Source of the DNA: Acinetobacter soli
GTDB lineage: Bacteria > Pseudomonadota > Gammaproteobacteria > Pseudomonadales > Moraxellaceae
Assembly: GCF_000760595.1 (NCBI RefSeq)
Contig: NZ_BBNM01000001.1
Coordinates: 124,001 to 188,000, forward strand
Direction of reading: 5' to 3'
Length of the DNA stretch: 64,000 nt
The stretch's first letter is position 1; every line of letters begins with the position of its first letter. Of the stretch, positions 17,301 through 26,032 are shown piece after piece. The position numbers and the translations under genes were made by a program. The notes under the pieces were generated by a model that saw only the letters and a list, made by a program, of their open reading frames with translations, did no database searches and was not told the origin of the DNA.

Positions 17301-18895
17301 GTTAGAAATGCATTCCATTTAAGCTGACGCTTTTCAGTTGGCAACTCAACTTTCGCTTGTCCACTTAAACTACCAGTTTGCGTGGCTTTGTAAGTAAATG
17401 CCGGTATATTTAAAATATTGTCTTTTAAATCTAGTCGTGCATCGTATTGACCGGGAGGCAACGTTGCCTGTTCATGTGCTTTAATGACTGTCGCAACATG
17501 AATGTCTTGTTTATTGTCAACCAACGCCAGATTAACTTGCCCGGAATCACTACTGAGCCAACCAATGTATGGCATGGCACGATCAATTTTACTCCATGAG
17601 ATATCCAGCAATAACGGCTGTGGTTTTGCCTTGGCTTCTGCCTGATTCAGCTTAACCGACCACGCTTCATATTTGTCAAAATCAAGATTGGCAGTGAGTG
17701 CCATTCCATTTTCAAGCGTTCCTTTCGAGCTGATATTGGCATCGAGTGAAGGCGGTAGAAAATCTTGAATCGCTTGCGGAATCACTTCATCTTTAGGATT
17801 TAATCGATTCAGACGACCATTCACATCCCATGTCACACGATCATGCCATCCCACATAACCGGCTAAATTGACAGACCCTTTCATGAGCTGACCATTGAAA
17901 TCCTGAATGGTTAATCCATTGACCAAATCCGTTTGCATATTGGCAGTATATTGCCCTTCAGGGATGTTTTCGCCCTTCAAGTCTGTATCAAGCGTAAGGG
18001 CCAATGACTGGACATCCCCTTTAAATTTTGCAACGCCGTTTTTGGCAAAAAGCTTTTGCTCGGCCAACAATGGAAGATGATAGTTCTTAAACTGAAGCTC
18101 ACCAAACATTGGCACATGATCACGCACAGGATGCACCACGACCCATCCTGTAAGTAAATCTGGTGTATTGGTTGCAACACCTGCCTGAATCGTGTCTAAA
18201 GTCCCTTTGGCCGCCACTTTAATGGTTTTAATATTCAGGCTATTTAAGGACGGTAAACTTAGATCACCTGTAAGCGACAGCGGATATTTCCCGCTAAAGG
18301 TCATTTGGCCTGTGGCATTTTTTACCGCCAGATAGCCCATATCGAATTCTGAATCTTCAAACTTTAACTCTGTGCCCGACCATAATGCATCTTTGAGATA
18401 GATATCATTAAAATCAACATGAGTTCCGCTGGTTTGAATGCGCAAGTGATCCACATTGGCTTCATTCACACGCAAAATAAACGGCAGTTTGATTTCGCTA
18501 AATTTAAATGGTTCTCCGGTAGGCTTGGCATAGCTGATAATCTGCAAATTTTTCACATCAGCATGGCTTAAATGCACCTCTTTATTGATCAGTGCACGCC
18601 AACCCAGCCCAATATCGGCATGATCTATTTTTATATCGAGTTCTTTGAGTTTGACTAAGATATTACGCAGAATAATACCGTTGAGCAGATTTCCACCTTC
18701 GTATTCGTAGCGAATAATTTGCTGGCGTTCCATCACCCGATCAAGCAAAAATTTACTCCCACGGTCCGTCGATACCATGATGGTCAAGGCAGACACTAAA
18801 AACAGCAGAATAATGCCGAACGTAAATAAAACACTTCTTAAAATACGGCGTTTTTTTTCTGGTTTTTGAGCTGGTTGCTGTTCGAATTCACCCAT
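14399..18895 (-). CDS. tamB: Translocation and assembly module inner-membrane protein TamB
   Basis: A very large AsmA-like protein (1498 residues) anchored by one N-terminal membrane helix (about residues 20-42) and filled with repeating beta-strand units that form a periplasm-spanning hydrophobic groove. The C-terminal DUF490 domain is recognisable (IGRTFGLSGLALD, then TPDLFIRYGVGVFTPVNKLTLRYQ and a terminal aromatic, LDIFYNWRF). It partners TamA in outer-membrane protein insertion and, with related AsmA proteins, in phospholipid transport to the outer membrane. It is 24 bp downstream of tamA in one operon. Its length exceeds E. coli TamB (1259), within the range for Acinetobacter-type proteins. 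Confidence 0.95.
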   Translation of the reverse strand: MGEFEQQPAQKPEKKRRILRSVLFTFGIILLFLVSALTIMVSTDRGSKFLLDRVMERQQIIRYEYEGGNLLNGIILRNILVKLKELDIKIDHADIGLGWRALINKEVHLSHADVKNLQIISYAKPTGEPFKFSEIKLPFILRVNEANVDHLRIQTSGTHVDFNDIYLKDALWSGTELKFEDSEFDMGYLAVKNATGQMTFSGKYPLSLTGDLSLPSLNSLNIKTIKVAAKGTLDTIQAGVATNTPDLLTGWVVVHPVRDHVPMFGELQFKNYHLPLLAEQKLFAKNGVAKFKGDVQSLALTLDTDLKGENIPEGQYTANMQTDLVNGLTIQDFNGQLMKGSVNLAGYVGWHDRVTWDVNGRLNRLNPKDEVIPQAIQDFLPPSLDANISSKGTLENGMALTANLDFDKYEAWSVKLNQAEAKAKPQPLLLDISWSKIDRAMPYIGWLSSDSGQVNLALVDNKQDIHVATVIKAHEQATLPPGQYDARLDLKDNILNIPAFTYKATQTGSLSGQAKVELPTEKRQLKWNAFLTAKDFNPQSISTAAPVDRLNGQVKANGYAKPNQQIIQLDAIDLKGHLANSGPNDVIELTGASTAAMVFHDEKSGGGFKGFAVQYDGGLNALNQGKGLLKFNISGTPELIKIAQLQHDGVAGKIFASGLVNLKNAIAWDINASLVRFKPHYFVSSVRGEVSGNLKTQGLWSEQSKRINLEKLNLAGYINNKLVRGMGNLALVINANQKGLLPQQFEANNLFLAYGKNQVQASGNAQNLRLKVNAPALNEIYAPLRGRAYGYLNLQAQPRLKATANLAVDNFGLNTISIKKILIQGELPTSESVPTSLKATLNDLQSGTRQIQYAGITLSGTRKAHLVQLQGWNYYSKFYVQLAGGFNASNDWFGQIQQGVFDSRRAVLKQQQNAAVIFNRARQELFVGQHCWASQQSQLCFDQPLRVSQQRGNVSFATRNLDLNDFAAFMPEGLAITGKLNGYAKANWANGGKPQVDAQLVTRNGEIGLAASDPQDPASTLSYNQLSVIAKSVPQGLLMRLDVQTDAIGTGYAKVVINPYQTPMPMSGEVAFNNVQLKVLKPFISDVRSMAGTLSLAGKVNGTLTQPQITGEMRLKDGAISMISLPVNLTNIQLYSSIRQDSASINGAFNSGRGAGTLTGDIDWKDDPRIKLNLKGENLLVRQAPLITALVTPDISMEAYPVSKRLTVQGKVDVPRALISMPEATEPVVGVSSDVRVVREGQDQLAILRAAKPWQIRADIGVSIGNQVIFQGFNSRIPLVGRLNLTQRGLDTAMNASGAIGVSQKVKIEAYGQSLDLNRAIARFNGPVSNPTLDVDANKSVQGSTVGVRVTGTASVPNIQIYNDAGLSEQEALNALVTGRINEGSSSLSNTAGFKSDVNNTIAAAGISMGLGGTRALTNQIGRTFGLSGLALDAQGTGDDTQVSLTGYITPDLFIRYGVGVFTPVNKLTLRYQVNKRLYLEASQALERSLDIFYNWRF

Positions 18896-18919
18896 AATGA
18901 TCCTAGTACAAATTTTGTT

Positions 18920-21598
18920 TTAAAGTTGTGGGCCAATAAAGAAATGTAAACGAATCGGATGGTTTGGATCGGAAATCCCCGATGCCACATCGATACGAAT
19001 TGGTCCAACAGGTGATTTCCAGCGAATCCCCACCCCTACACCATATTCTGTTGGTGTATTAAAATCTTTATCGTAAGCATTACCAAAGTCAGAGAATACC
19101 GCAGCTCGCCAACCCTCTTTGAACTGATAATTATATTCAAGTGATCCAACAGCCAAGGCTTGCCCACCCACCTTATAGCCAAATTCGAGTGGTGCAAGGC
19201 TCTTATAATCGAAGCCGCGTATGCTTTCATCTCCACCGGCAAAGTAGCGCAAATTGTATGGTACTTTCTCGAAGTCATTGGTGAAGATATAGCCTAAATC
19301 TGCTCGTCCGACAAATTGGTGATCGTCATTTTCACCTACTGAATAAATAGCACGCCAAGCGGCAGCTGGCATAATAATATTGGCATCTGAAATCAGGGCA
19401 TCACTTGCCACCTGAAGCTTATAGGTTTGCTTAAAACCCTTGGTCGGATTGATATTGTTATTGCTACTGGTTTTAGAAACTGAATAGCCAAATAGCAAAG
19501 CTTGTTGATTTGGATCGGAACCAGGTACCTTAAATGCATCTGGCAGACTAGATTCATCAACCGTACCACGCTGGTTAAGTGAATCTACGCGATAGCGAAC
19601 GCCATAGGTTTGTTGCCAACCGCCCAGTGGATTTTTGATAATTCGCTCTGCACCAATCACAGCAGTCTGAGTTTCAAGGGTGACGTTTGGTCCAATATCA
19701 TTGTCAAGTTCACGCTCAAACCCACCCACAATACTGATGTAATCATTGAGCGGATGTTTATAGGGAATGTTATAACGCACATCGACCGCTTGACGAATTT
19801 GCGAGACTTCCATGTTGGCATCGAATGAGTGGCCACGGCTATTTACGATCGCACGGCGATACTGACCACGCACTCGAAATCCCGTATCGGTTCCATAACC
19901 AAAACCAGTTTCGATACTGTTTAAACGATCTGCATTGAGTGTCACAATCACAGGAATTTTCTTTTCTTCACGCGCTTTATTTTCAAGCTGATTACGCTCA
20001 GACTCTTGTTCTTTTTGCTCGCTACGCTGTAATCGTAATGCTCGATCTTGATTGTCAGACGCTTGTGTGCCAGCAAACTCTGCTTCATCTACAACATTTT
20101 GCGTCACTTCATTTGCAGACACAACTTTTTTACCCTGTTGAGGGCTTTGTTGTAACGTTTGTGATTGATTATCTTGATCCACCAAGGCCTGTAAATCTGG
20201 CGGCAGCTCTAATGGCTTTTGAATCGGGTCTGGTTTAATTGTATCGACCAAGGTGTAGTTAAAGTAACGGGAGTTGGTCAAGTTGTTGGCCAGTGCATTG
20301 ACACGCCAGAAAGTGTAGTCGTCTCCCTCTTTCCAAGGTGTCATGCTGAGCAATACATCCATATCGAGGGGAATTTTCTTCGAAGGATCACTCATTCGAA
20401 ATTCAACATTACCCAACTGATAACGCTCGCCTGTTTCATACTTTAAATTGATGTCGGCTGTATTTTGAGGTTGATTAACACGCACATCATGCAAGCGCCA
20501 ATAACTATCAAAAAATCCGTTATCTGAGGCCACTGTCGCAATACGTGATTTTGTTTCTTCGTATTTACCGTGATTTAAAATATCGCCCACGTCTTGTTCA
20601 GGAACAAGTCGAATCACTTGGAATTGAGGCAGCGATGCACCTGGGCCAGTGAAGTCGATATTTTGCTCTTCAATTTTAACTGGCTCATGCGGTATAACAT
20701 TGACACGAACTTTGGAGTCGCTCAACTTTTCAAATTTAAACTCGGCGTTGTAATATCCCACCGCCTGCGCAGCCTGATTCGATAAGTTACGAAGTTGCGG
20801 TAATGAGCTATTAAAATCTTGAAAAGCTTCTTGAGAATAACTCGATAACTTCGCCTTAATATTTGCAGCCAGCTCAGTTGGAGCACCTTTTACCTCTGCC
20901 GTAATACGAGGAATGGATTGTCCGCCAAGGTCTCGCTTTGGCTTAATCTTATCGATAATTCGTTTAAAAAATCCCTTTTTTTCTTCGGGTTGGCTGGCTT
21001 GTTGCAGACTGGTTCGTTCAAGCGTTTGACCAGTGGTATTGGCCTGAACATTAATCTGGCTATCCGAGCGGATTTGCTGCATCAGATTATCAACATTAAC
21101 GGGAGCCTGATTAATCTGTGCCAGATCTTGCGATGGATTGGTCGTGGCAGATGTCGCTGTAGTCGGTGCTCTTGATGCAGTGGCCTGAGCTTCTGCTTTG
21201 GCTTGCTCTGCAACACGGTAAATTTCGTTGGCCATTGCCGAATCTACGGTAGTCGATGGTAAATTTTCAAGATCTTCAAACTCTATTGGTTTGAATTCTG
21301 CAATTGTTTTTGAAGATTGCGCTTGTTGTTGCAAGATTGCCAAACTATCCTGCTGGTTAGGTGCTGTTGTTAATACATTCGTGGCAACGTTATTAAGATC
21401 ATTAGAGTCGATTGTAGGCTGAGTCTGCGATGAACTCGATACAGCAACAGATGGGTTTATTTCTTGAGCGTAACTGGTCGACACCGTCAAACCCAATAAC
21501 ATGCTCGTGTAGATGAGTTTATTCAGGTCATGTACATTTAATATAAAACGTACAGACTGGGCAAGCGCGGACTGTTTAAATTTTTTGGTCGCAAGCAT
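18920..21598 (-). CDS. tamA: Translocation and assembly module outer-membrane protein TamA
   Basis: An Omp85-family outer-membrane barrel with N-terminal POTRA domains. The C-terminus carries the Omp85 signature (GGDESIRGFDYKS, then GVGVGIRWKSPVGPIRIDVA) and ends LHFFIGPQL, a typical BAM signal. The ATG at 21598 gives a long basic n-region before the signal peptide core and a cut near SYA/Q. At 892 residues it is much longer than E. coli TamA (577): about 220 extra Gln/Ser/Thr-rich residues precede the POTRA region, and a charged Gln/Glu-rich insertion (about residues 470-560) lies just before the barrel. Operon with tamB downstream. Confidence 0.94.
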   Translation of the reverse strand: MLATKKFKQSALAQSVRFILNVHDLNKLIYTSMLLGLTVSTSYAQEINPSVAVSSSSQTQPTIDSNDLNNVATNVLTTAPNQQDSLAILQQQAQSSKTIAEFKPIEFEDLENLPSTTVDSAMANEIYRVAEQAKAEAQATASRAPTTATSATTNPSQDLAQINQAPVNVDNLMQQIRSDSQINVQANTTGQTLERTSLQQASQPEEKKGFFKRIIDKIKPKRDLGGQSIPRITAEVKGAPTELAANIKAKLSSYSQEAFQDFNSSLPQLRNLSNQAAQAVGYYNAEFKFEKLSDSKVRVNVIPHEPVKIEEQNIDFTGPGASLPQFQVIRLVPEQDVGDILNHGKYEETKSRIATVASDNGFFDSYWRLHDVRVNQPQNTADINLKYETGERYQLGNVEFRMSDPSKKIPLDMDVLLSMTPWKEGDDYTFWRVNALANNLTNSRYFNYTLVDTIKPDPIQKPLELPPDLQALVDQDNQSQTLQQSPQQGKKVVSANEVTQNVVDEAEFAGTQASDNQDRALRLQRSEQKEQESERNQLENKAREEKKIPVIVTLNADRLNSIETGFGYGTDTGFRVRGQYRRAIVNSRGHSFDANMEVSQIRQAVDVRYNIPYKHPLNDYISIVGGFERELDNDIGPNVTLETQTAVIGAERIIKNPLGGWQQTYGVRYRVDSLNQRGTVDESSLPDAFKVPGSDPNQQALLFGYSVSKTSSNNNINPTKGFKQTYKLQVASDALISDANIIMPAAAWRAIYSVGENDDHQFVGRADLGYIFTNDFEKVPYNLRYFAGGDESIRGFDYKSLAPLEFGYKVGGQALAVGSLEYNYQFKEGWRAAVFSDFGNAYDKDFNTPTEYGVGVGIRWKSPVGPIRIDVASGISDPNHPIRLHFFIGPQL

Positions 21599-21767
21599 GT
21601 ACAATGAACTCTAAACTTATTTTATTAATGGACTGCACAAATGTACCGATAATACTGATAAATCAATTGATTTTTCACTCGATCAACTACCGAAGTATCA
21701 TACATGATTTTGAAGCAAACTTAACAAGGCAATGACACTTCTTAATAAAACGCAATGAAATATACAC

Positions 21768-23090
21768 ATGATGAAAAACAATGAACATCTCCTGAGCACT
21801 CGTCGTTTTTTGCCGATGTTTCTCACCCAGTTTTTTGGCGCATTGAATGACAATGTGTACAAACAATCCTTGTTGCTGGTTATTACCTATGGCTGGATCA
21901 GCCAACAAAATGCCAGTGTGAGTACCTTAAACAATCTTGCTGCGTTATTGTTTATTTTGCCTTACTTTATTTTTTCTGCAACGGCTGGGCAAATTGCAGA
22001 TAAATATGAGCGCGCTCAGTTGGTTAGAGCCATTAAGATTCTTGAAATTGTGATCATGCTAATCGGTATGGCAGGCTTCTTAACGGGTCATTTGTATTTA
22101 CTGATGATTGCGCTTTTTATGATGGGCATTCACTCCACTTTTTTTGGGCCGATCAAATACGCAATATTACCAGAGATTTTAAAACCCAATGAACTCATGT
22201 CTGGAAATGCGCTGTTTCAGTCGGGCACTTCAATTGCAATTTTACTCGGTATGATTTTGGGCGGTGCAGTGATTGCGTCGTCAGATGGCAATTTACTATG
22301 GATCAGCCTAATGGTGGTCGGCATTGCCCTGATTGGGTACATTTGCAGTCGCTTCGTACTTAAACAAAAAGTATCTGCGCCTGATATTAAAATCGACTGG
22401 AATTTTTTTAGAACCAGTTTGCAAACCATTCGTTATGCCAAAAGTCTACCGCTGATTTTCACCATTTTACTTGGAAACTCATGGTACTGGTTTTATGGTG
22501 CGACCTATCTTACCCAGATTCCCCAAATGACCCAACAAAACCTGCATGCTTCTGAAAATGTTGTGAGTCTTTTGCTCACCTTTTTTTCGGTAGGCATTGG
22601 GGTAGGATCATTGCTGTGCCGTAAAATTGGTGGGTCTGAGCTTAACATCAAGATGGTTCCGATTGGTGCGGTTGGCCTGACTGTATTTGCCTTTTATCTG
22701 GCCGCAAGTTTGTCGTTTGTTCCAGAACGAACCGGCGCCTTGCTCAGCCTTAAAGAGATATTCACCTCCGGACAAGTGTATTATCATGTCATGCTGGCTG
22801 TCACTTTACTGGGAATTAGCGGTGGATTTTATATTGTACCGCTCTATGCCATGATGCAAGCCTATTCTCCTCGCTCTCACCGCGCGCGCGTAGTCGCAGC
22901 CAATAATATTTTAAATGCCGCATTTATGGTGAGTTCTGCCATTTTTTCCATTGTCATCTTAAGTATTTTAAAAATAGACATTAAAATATTATTTATAATT
23001 ACAGCCATATTCAGTGCAGTATTCACATTCTGGCTCTTACGTAAACTTCCACCCATGCTGCATAATGCTCAAGATACTTTAGAGGACTAA
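21768..23090 (+). CDS. MFS transporter, LplT-like (lysophospholipid transporter family)
   Basis: A 440-residue major facilitator protein with twelve predicted membrane helices. The first helix begins FLTQFFGALNDNVYKQSLLL, a signature shared with LplT and the N-terminal domain of Aas-LplT fusions, which flip lysophospholipids across the inner membrane. The first-loop motif GQIADKYERAQLVR matches MFS motif A. No acyltransferase gene (aas) is adjacent, so the substrate is unproven. The coq7 start is four bases after its stop, so the two are co-transcribed. ATG at 21768 or 21771 is possible. Confidence 0.85.
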   Translation: MMKNNEHLLSTRRFLPMFLTQFFGALNDNVYKQSLLLVITYGWISQQNASVSTLNNLAALLFILPYFIFSATAGQIADKYERAQLVRAIKILEIVIMLIGMAGFLTGHLYLLMIALFMMGIHSTFFGPIKYAILPEILKPNELMSGNALFQSGTSIAILLGMILGGAVIASSDGNLLWISLMVVGIALIGYICSRFVLKQKVSAPDIKIDWNFFRTSLQTIRYAKSLPLIFTILLGNSWYWFYGATYLTQIPQMTQQNLHASENVVSLLLTFFSVGIGVGSLLCRKIGGSELNIKMVPIGAVGLTVFAFYLAASLSFVPERTGALLSLKEIFTSGQVYYHVMLAVTLLGISGGFYIVPLYAMMQAYSPRSHRARVVAANNILNAAFMVSSAIFSIVILSILKIDIKILFIITAIFSAVFTFWLLRKLPPMLHNAQDTLED

Positions 23091-23094
23091 TCCT

Positions 23095-23730
23095 ATGCGT
23101 CAGTACAATGGTGTTGATCGACTCATTCAATCTTTTGATCAGGCGTTGCGCAGCTTAGTACCAGGCGCAACAGCCGCCCAGCGCAGCAATCCGGCAGACA
23201 ACGCATCGACCCATTTAAGTGTCAGCGATGCACGCCATGTCGCAGGTTTGATGCGAGTTAACCATACTGGTGAGGTCTGCGCGCAAGCGCTGTATCATGG
23301 GCAGGCACTGACCGCAAAATTGCCAAATGTCCGTGATGAAATGAAACAAGCTGCGCTAGAAGAACAGGATCATTTGGCTTGGTGTGAAGACCGGCTTAAA
23401 GAACTAGACAGTCTGCCAAGTTTATTAAACCCAGTTTGGTATGGTCTTTCATTTGGTATGGGTGCTATTGCAGGAATTGCAGGCGACAAATATAGCTTGG
23501 GCTTTGTTGCCGAAACAGAACGTCAGGTAAGTCTGCATTTGCAAAGCCATCTAGACCAGCTACCTGCTCACGATGATCGTTCTAAACGTATCTTAGAGCA
23601 AATGAATCAGGATGAACTACATCATCGCGAATCGGCACTTGAGGCTGGCGGTGTTGAATTGCCATTTGCAGTCAAAATTACCATGACTGCGATTTCCAAA
23701 CTCATGACGACAACCAGTTATTATATTTAA
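23095..23730 (+). CDS. coq7: Demethoxyubiquinone hydroxylase (2-polyprenyl-3-methyl-6-methoxy-1,4-benzoquinone monooxygenase)
   Basis: A di-iron enzyme adding the C-5/6 hydroxyl in ubiquinone synthesis, 211 residues. The iron ligands are in the two ferritin-like repeats: E60 (NHTGE), E90 and H93 (EEQDH) in the first, and later E (AETERQ) and EL-HH (DELHHRESA). Acinetobacter and Pseudomonas use this Coq7 type instead of the flavoprotein UbiF. It is membrane-associated through the hydrophobic NPVWYGLSFGMGAIAGIAG hairpin. It lies directly after the MFS gene in one operon and is convergent with folK. Confidence 0.96.
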   Translation: MRQYNGVDRLIQSFDQALRSLVPGATAAQRSNPADNASTHLSVSDARHVAGLMRVNHTGEVCAQALYHGQALTAKLPNVRDEMKQAALEEQDHLAWCEDRLKELDSLPSLLNPVWYGLSFGMGAIAGIAGDKYSLGFVAETERQVSLHLQSHLDQLPAHDDRSKRILEQMNQDELHHRESALEAGGVELPFAVKITMTAISKLMTTTSYYI

Positions 23731-23757
23731 TTTGCATATCAAGCAATCGATTAAATG

Positions 23758-23795
23758 CCCCTTTAGTTCGTAATCATTCGTGCGATACTAAAGGG
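23758..23795. terminator. Possible hairpin between coq7 and folK
   Basis: CCCTTTAGT (23759-23767)/ACTAAAGGG (23787-23795) with a 19-nt loop. There is no strong T-run, so the terminator call is tentative. Confidence 0.35.
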
Positions 23796-23870
23796 AATCG
23801 ATGTTAATCAAGCTTGATTTCTTATATTTAAATAGATGTTTGAAGATAAATAACAACTAAAAAAAATCGA

Positions 23871-24332
23871 TCAATGCGTCGATGCATAAAAATGATCAGT
23901 TTTAAAATCAACCACTGGAAAATTACACACTTCAACCGCAAGGGCAGGATTTTGCCACAGCGTAGAAAGTGGAATTTTCACATCAAGTGCCAACGGCATT
24001 TTTTTAGGATTAAACTGCATTTGATCGAGCTGCTTACCCCATGCGATTAAGTCGATATCTAAACTGATCTGGTGTGAAGGTCGGATACGCCCCGCTTGTG
24101 CCTCTAAATGCTTAAGCTCGACTTCAATCTCGGCAGATGTCTTGTTTGAGATGAGCAAACAGGCCGAATTCCAATAATCTTGACCGACATCATCTCGGCA
24201 TGGAATGAGATAAACATCTGAAAACTGCACCTCACCCCACGACTGAATCACCCGATAAGCCTGCGCGAAATGCTGCTCTGGCAGATGATTACTCGCCAGT
24301 GCGAGCGCAAAAATGTTTTCGTTGGCGTTCAA
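23871..24332 (-). CDS. folK: 6-hydroxymethyl-7,8-dihydropterin pyrophosphokinase (HPPK)
   Basis: Transfers pyrophosphate from ATP to hydroxymethyldihydropterin in folate synthesis. This short, divergent HPPK (153 residues) keeps the core signature SLDIDLIAWG (family D-x-D-[IL]-L-x-[YW]-G), the RIRPSHQ equivalent of the RxxRWxxR loop, and a final strand near NFPVVDF. The N-terminal FALALASNH replaces the usual ALGSNLG. Its start overlaps the 3' end of folB by 44 bp, and the two consecutive folate enzymes strengthen the call. It is last in the moeB-like/ubiB-like/folB/folK operon. Confidence 0.88.
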   Translation of the reverse strand: MNANENIFALALASNHLPEQHFAQAYRVIQSWGEVQFSDVYLIPCRDDVGQDYWNSACLLISNKTSAEIEVELKHLEAQAGRIRPSHQISLDIDLIAWGKQLDQMQFNPKKMPLALDVKIPLSTLWQNPALAVEVCNFPVVDFKTDHFYASTH

Positions 24333-24669
24333 GGCGAATTCCTACCGACTGAGCTTCTGCAATAATCGCAGGTTTACGAATGGTAATAATGATAGATTCA
24401 ATCGTGGGAAAAGTCTCAAACAATTTTTTTAAGACCAGATGGGCGGCATGCTCAATCAATTTAGGCTGAGCATGCTCGATTGCATGTGCAGCTAATTCAC
24501 AAATCAATGCATAGTTAAGCGTATCATCTAGCTCATCAGATTGTGCTGCCCGTTGCAGATCGTTATGAATGGTTAAATCGAGTAACAAAGGTTGCTTGAT
24601 TTGACGCTCCCAATTAAAACAGCCTACGACGGTATTGACCTTTAGGCCTTCAATAACAATGGCATCCAT
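24289..24669 (-). CDS. folB: Dihydroneopterin aldolase
   Basis: Converts 7,8-dihydroneopterin to 6-hydroxymethyldihydropterin and glycolaldehyde, the step before FolK. The N-terminus MDAIVIEGLKVNTVVGCFNWERQ fits the FolB signature (IxGLxVxTxIGxxxWER), and the conserved Tyr in TLNYALIC and the Lys/Glu near the C-terminus (PKLIEHAAHLV, ITIRKPAI) are present. The ATG at 24669 is chosen because the family begins there; a GTG six codons upstream is possible. It lies 18 bp after the UbiB-like gene and overlaps folK. Confidence 0.93.
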   Translation of the reverse strand: MDAIVIEGLKVNTVVGCFNWERQIKQPLLLDLTIHNDLQRAAQSDELDDTLNYALICELAAHAIEHAQPKLIEHAAHLVLKKLFETFPTIESIIITIRKPAIIAEAQSVGIRLERQRKHFCARTGE

Positions 24670-24687
24670 AACGAACGAACTCGACAC

Positions 24688-25986
24688 TTAATGCTTTAAC
24701 AACGATTGTGGCTCCATAGTTTGAACCATTTTCAAACGCTGGTCTGCATAAATATCGGTATAAGGTGCAAGGATGCGCATAAACCGATCAAAATACAGCA
24801 TTTGTTTAAATAGAAGCGCAAAGTCACGCGGAAATTTAATGCCGTGACGCTCACCCACAGCCACCACATCCAGCATGATGTCATTTAAATCAGAGGGTTT
24901 CGACGCGAGAATATCTTGTGGATCGGCAAGTAATACACCACTAAATAGTCGTTCAAGATCTTGCGCGAGCACCGTCGTATCGACTTGAGTATCGGTCATG
25001 CCCATTTTGAGCATATTTTCAGCCATGGCCGTATAGTCGGTTTTTTGTAAGGCATCCATAAAAGCCAGACATGCTGTCCAGACTTGTGGGTTGAGTTGAC
25101 CTACAATACCAAAATCGATAAACCCGATACGTCCGTCTTCAAGCAGCATCAAATTCCCTGCATGTAAATCGGCATGAAAGCTTTTGCACAGCATCAAACT
25201 ACCAAACCATGTGTTCATGGCAGTAATCAGCACTTGCGAAGGATCTTTGGAGTATTGTTTTACAACATCAAAATCCGTAAGTGAAACGCCGTATAAACGC
25301 TCCATGGTCAACACGCGACGCGTCGAGAATTGATGATAAACTTTTGGGGCAGTTGCGGCTTGATTGTTGGTGAGTTCGAGATAAGCAGTAAAGTCATCTA
25401 AGTTTTGCGCTTCTTCGATAAAATCGACTTCGCGAATCATCCGAATTTTGATTTCTTCAACAATGTCAGATAGCGATGCAAACTTCACCTTAGGAATTGC
25501 ACGTTCAAACATACGTGTTGCCCAATGCACCACATTGAGATCGGTATACAAGATGGTTTCAACACCCGGCTTTTGTACCTTTATGACCACATCTTCACCA
25601 GTGATCAGCTTGGCAGCGTGAACCTGCGCAATAGATGCCGAAGCAAGCGGTTTTTCATCAATCGATGCAAAAATTTGCCCTAAATCGCGCCCCTCGAACT
25701 CGCTGTCGAGTACACCTTGAATATAACTAAAAGGGAGCGTTGGCGTTTGATCTAGGCATCCTTGAAACTCTTCGACATACTCACGAGGAAATAACGATGG
25801 CGTACTGGCAATAAACTGACCCAATTTAATATACGTCGACCCTAGTGATTCAAAGGTTTCACGCATCAATTTTGCATTACTCGGCTTTTCAACTGCATAT
25901 TTATAGCCAGCTTTGGCTGCAAAAAAAGCGGTTTCGCCAATTCGTGCAACCGAGCGCAGTCCATCAAACAGAATATTTTTTTTCAT
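24688..25986 (-). CDS. ABC1/AarF (UbiB-like) atypical kinase family protein
   Basis: A 432-residue ABC1-family protein kinase-like ATPase associated with ubiquinone synthesis. The KxGQ motif is present as IKLGQFIAS, the ATP-binding lysine in VVIKVQKPGV, the catalytic DLHAGN motif in HADLHAGNLM and the DFG motif in FIDFGIVGQ. E. coli UbiB is ~546 residues with two C-terminal membrane helices; this protein ends earlier and lacks them, so it is a shorter AarF paralogue or a UbiB variant. ATG at 25986 is preferred over the TTG three codons earlier. It lies downstream of a MoeB-like gene and upstream of folB. Confidence 0.85.
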   Translation of the reverse strand: MKKNILFDGLRSVARIGETAFFAAKAGYKYAVEKPSNAKLMRETFESLGSTYIKLGQFIASTPSLFPREYVEEFQGCLDQTPTLPFSYIQGVLDSEFEGRDLGQIFASIDEKPLASASIAQVHAAKLITGEDVVIKVQKPGVETILYTDLNVVHWATRMFERAIPKVKFASLSDIVEEIKIRMIREVDFIEEAQNLDDFTAYLELTNNQAATAPKVYHQFSTRRVLTMERLYGVSLTDFDVVKQYSKDPSQVLITAMNTWFGSLMLCKSFHADLHAGNLMLLEDGRIGFIDFGIVGQLNPQVWTACLAFMDALQKTDYTAMAENMLKMGMTDTQVDTTVLAQDLERLFSGVLLADPQDILASKPSDLNDIMLDVVAVGERHGIKFPRDFALLFKQMLYFDRFMRILAPYTDIYADQRLKMVQTMEPQSLLKH

Positions 25987-26032
25987 ATGATTCAATGTTA
26001 TTTAACTCATTGGACAGTGTATCAAACTGAGT

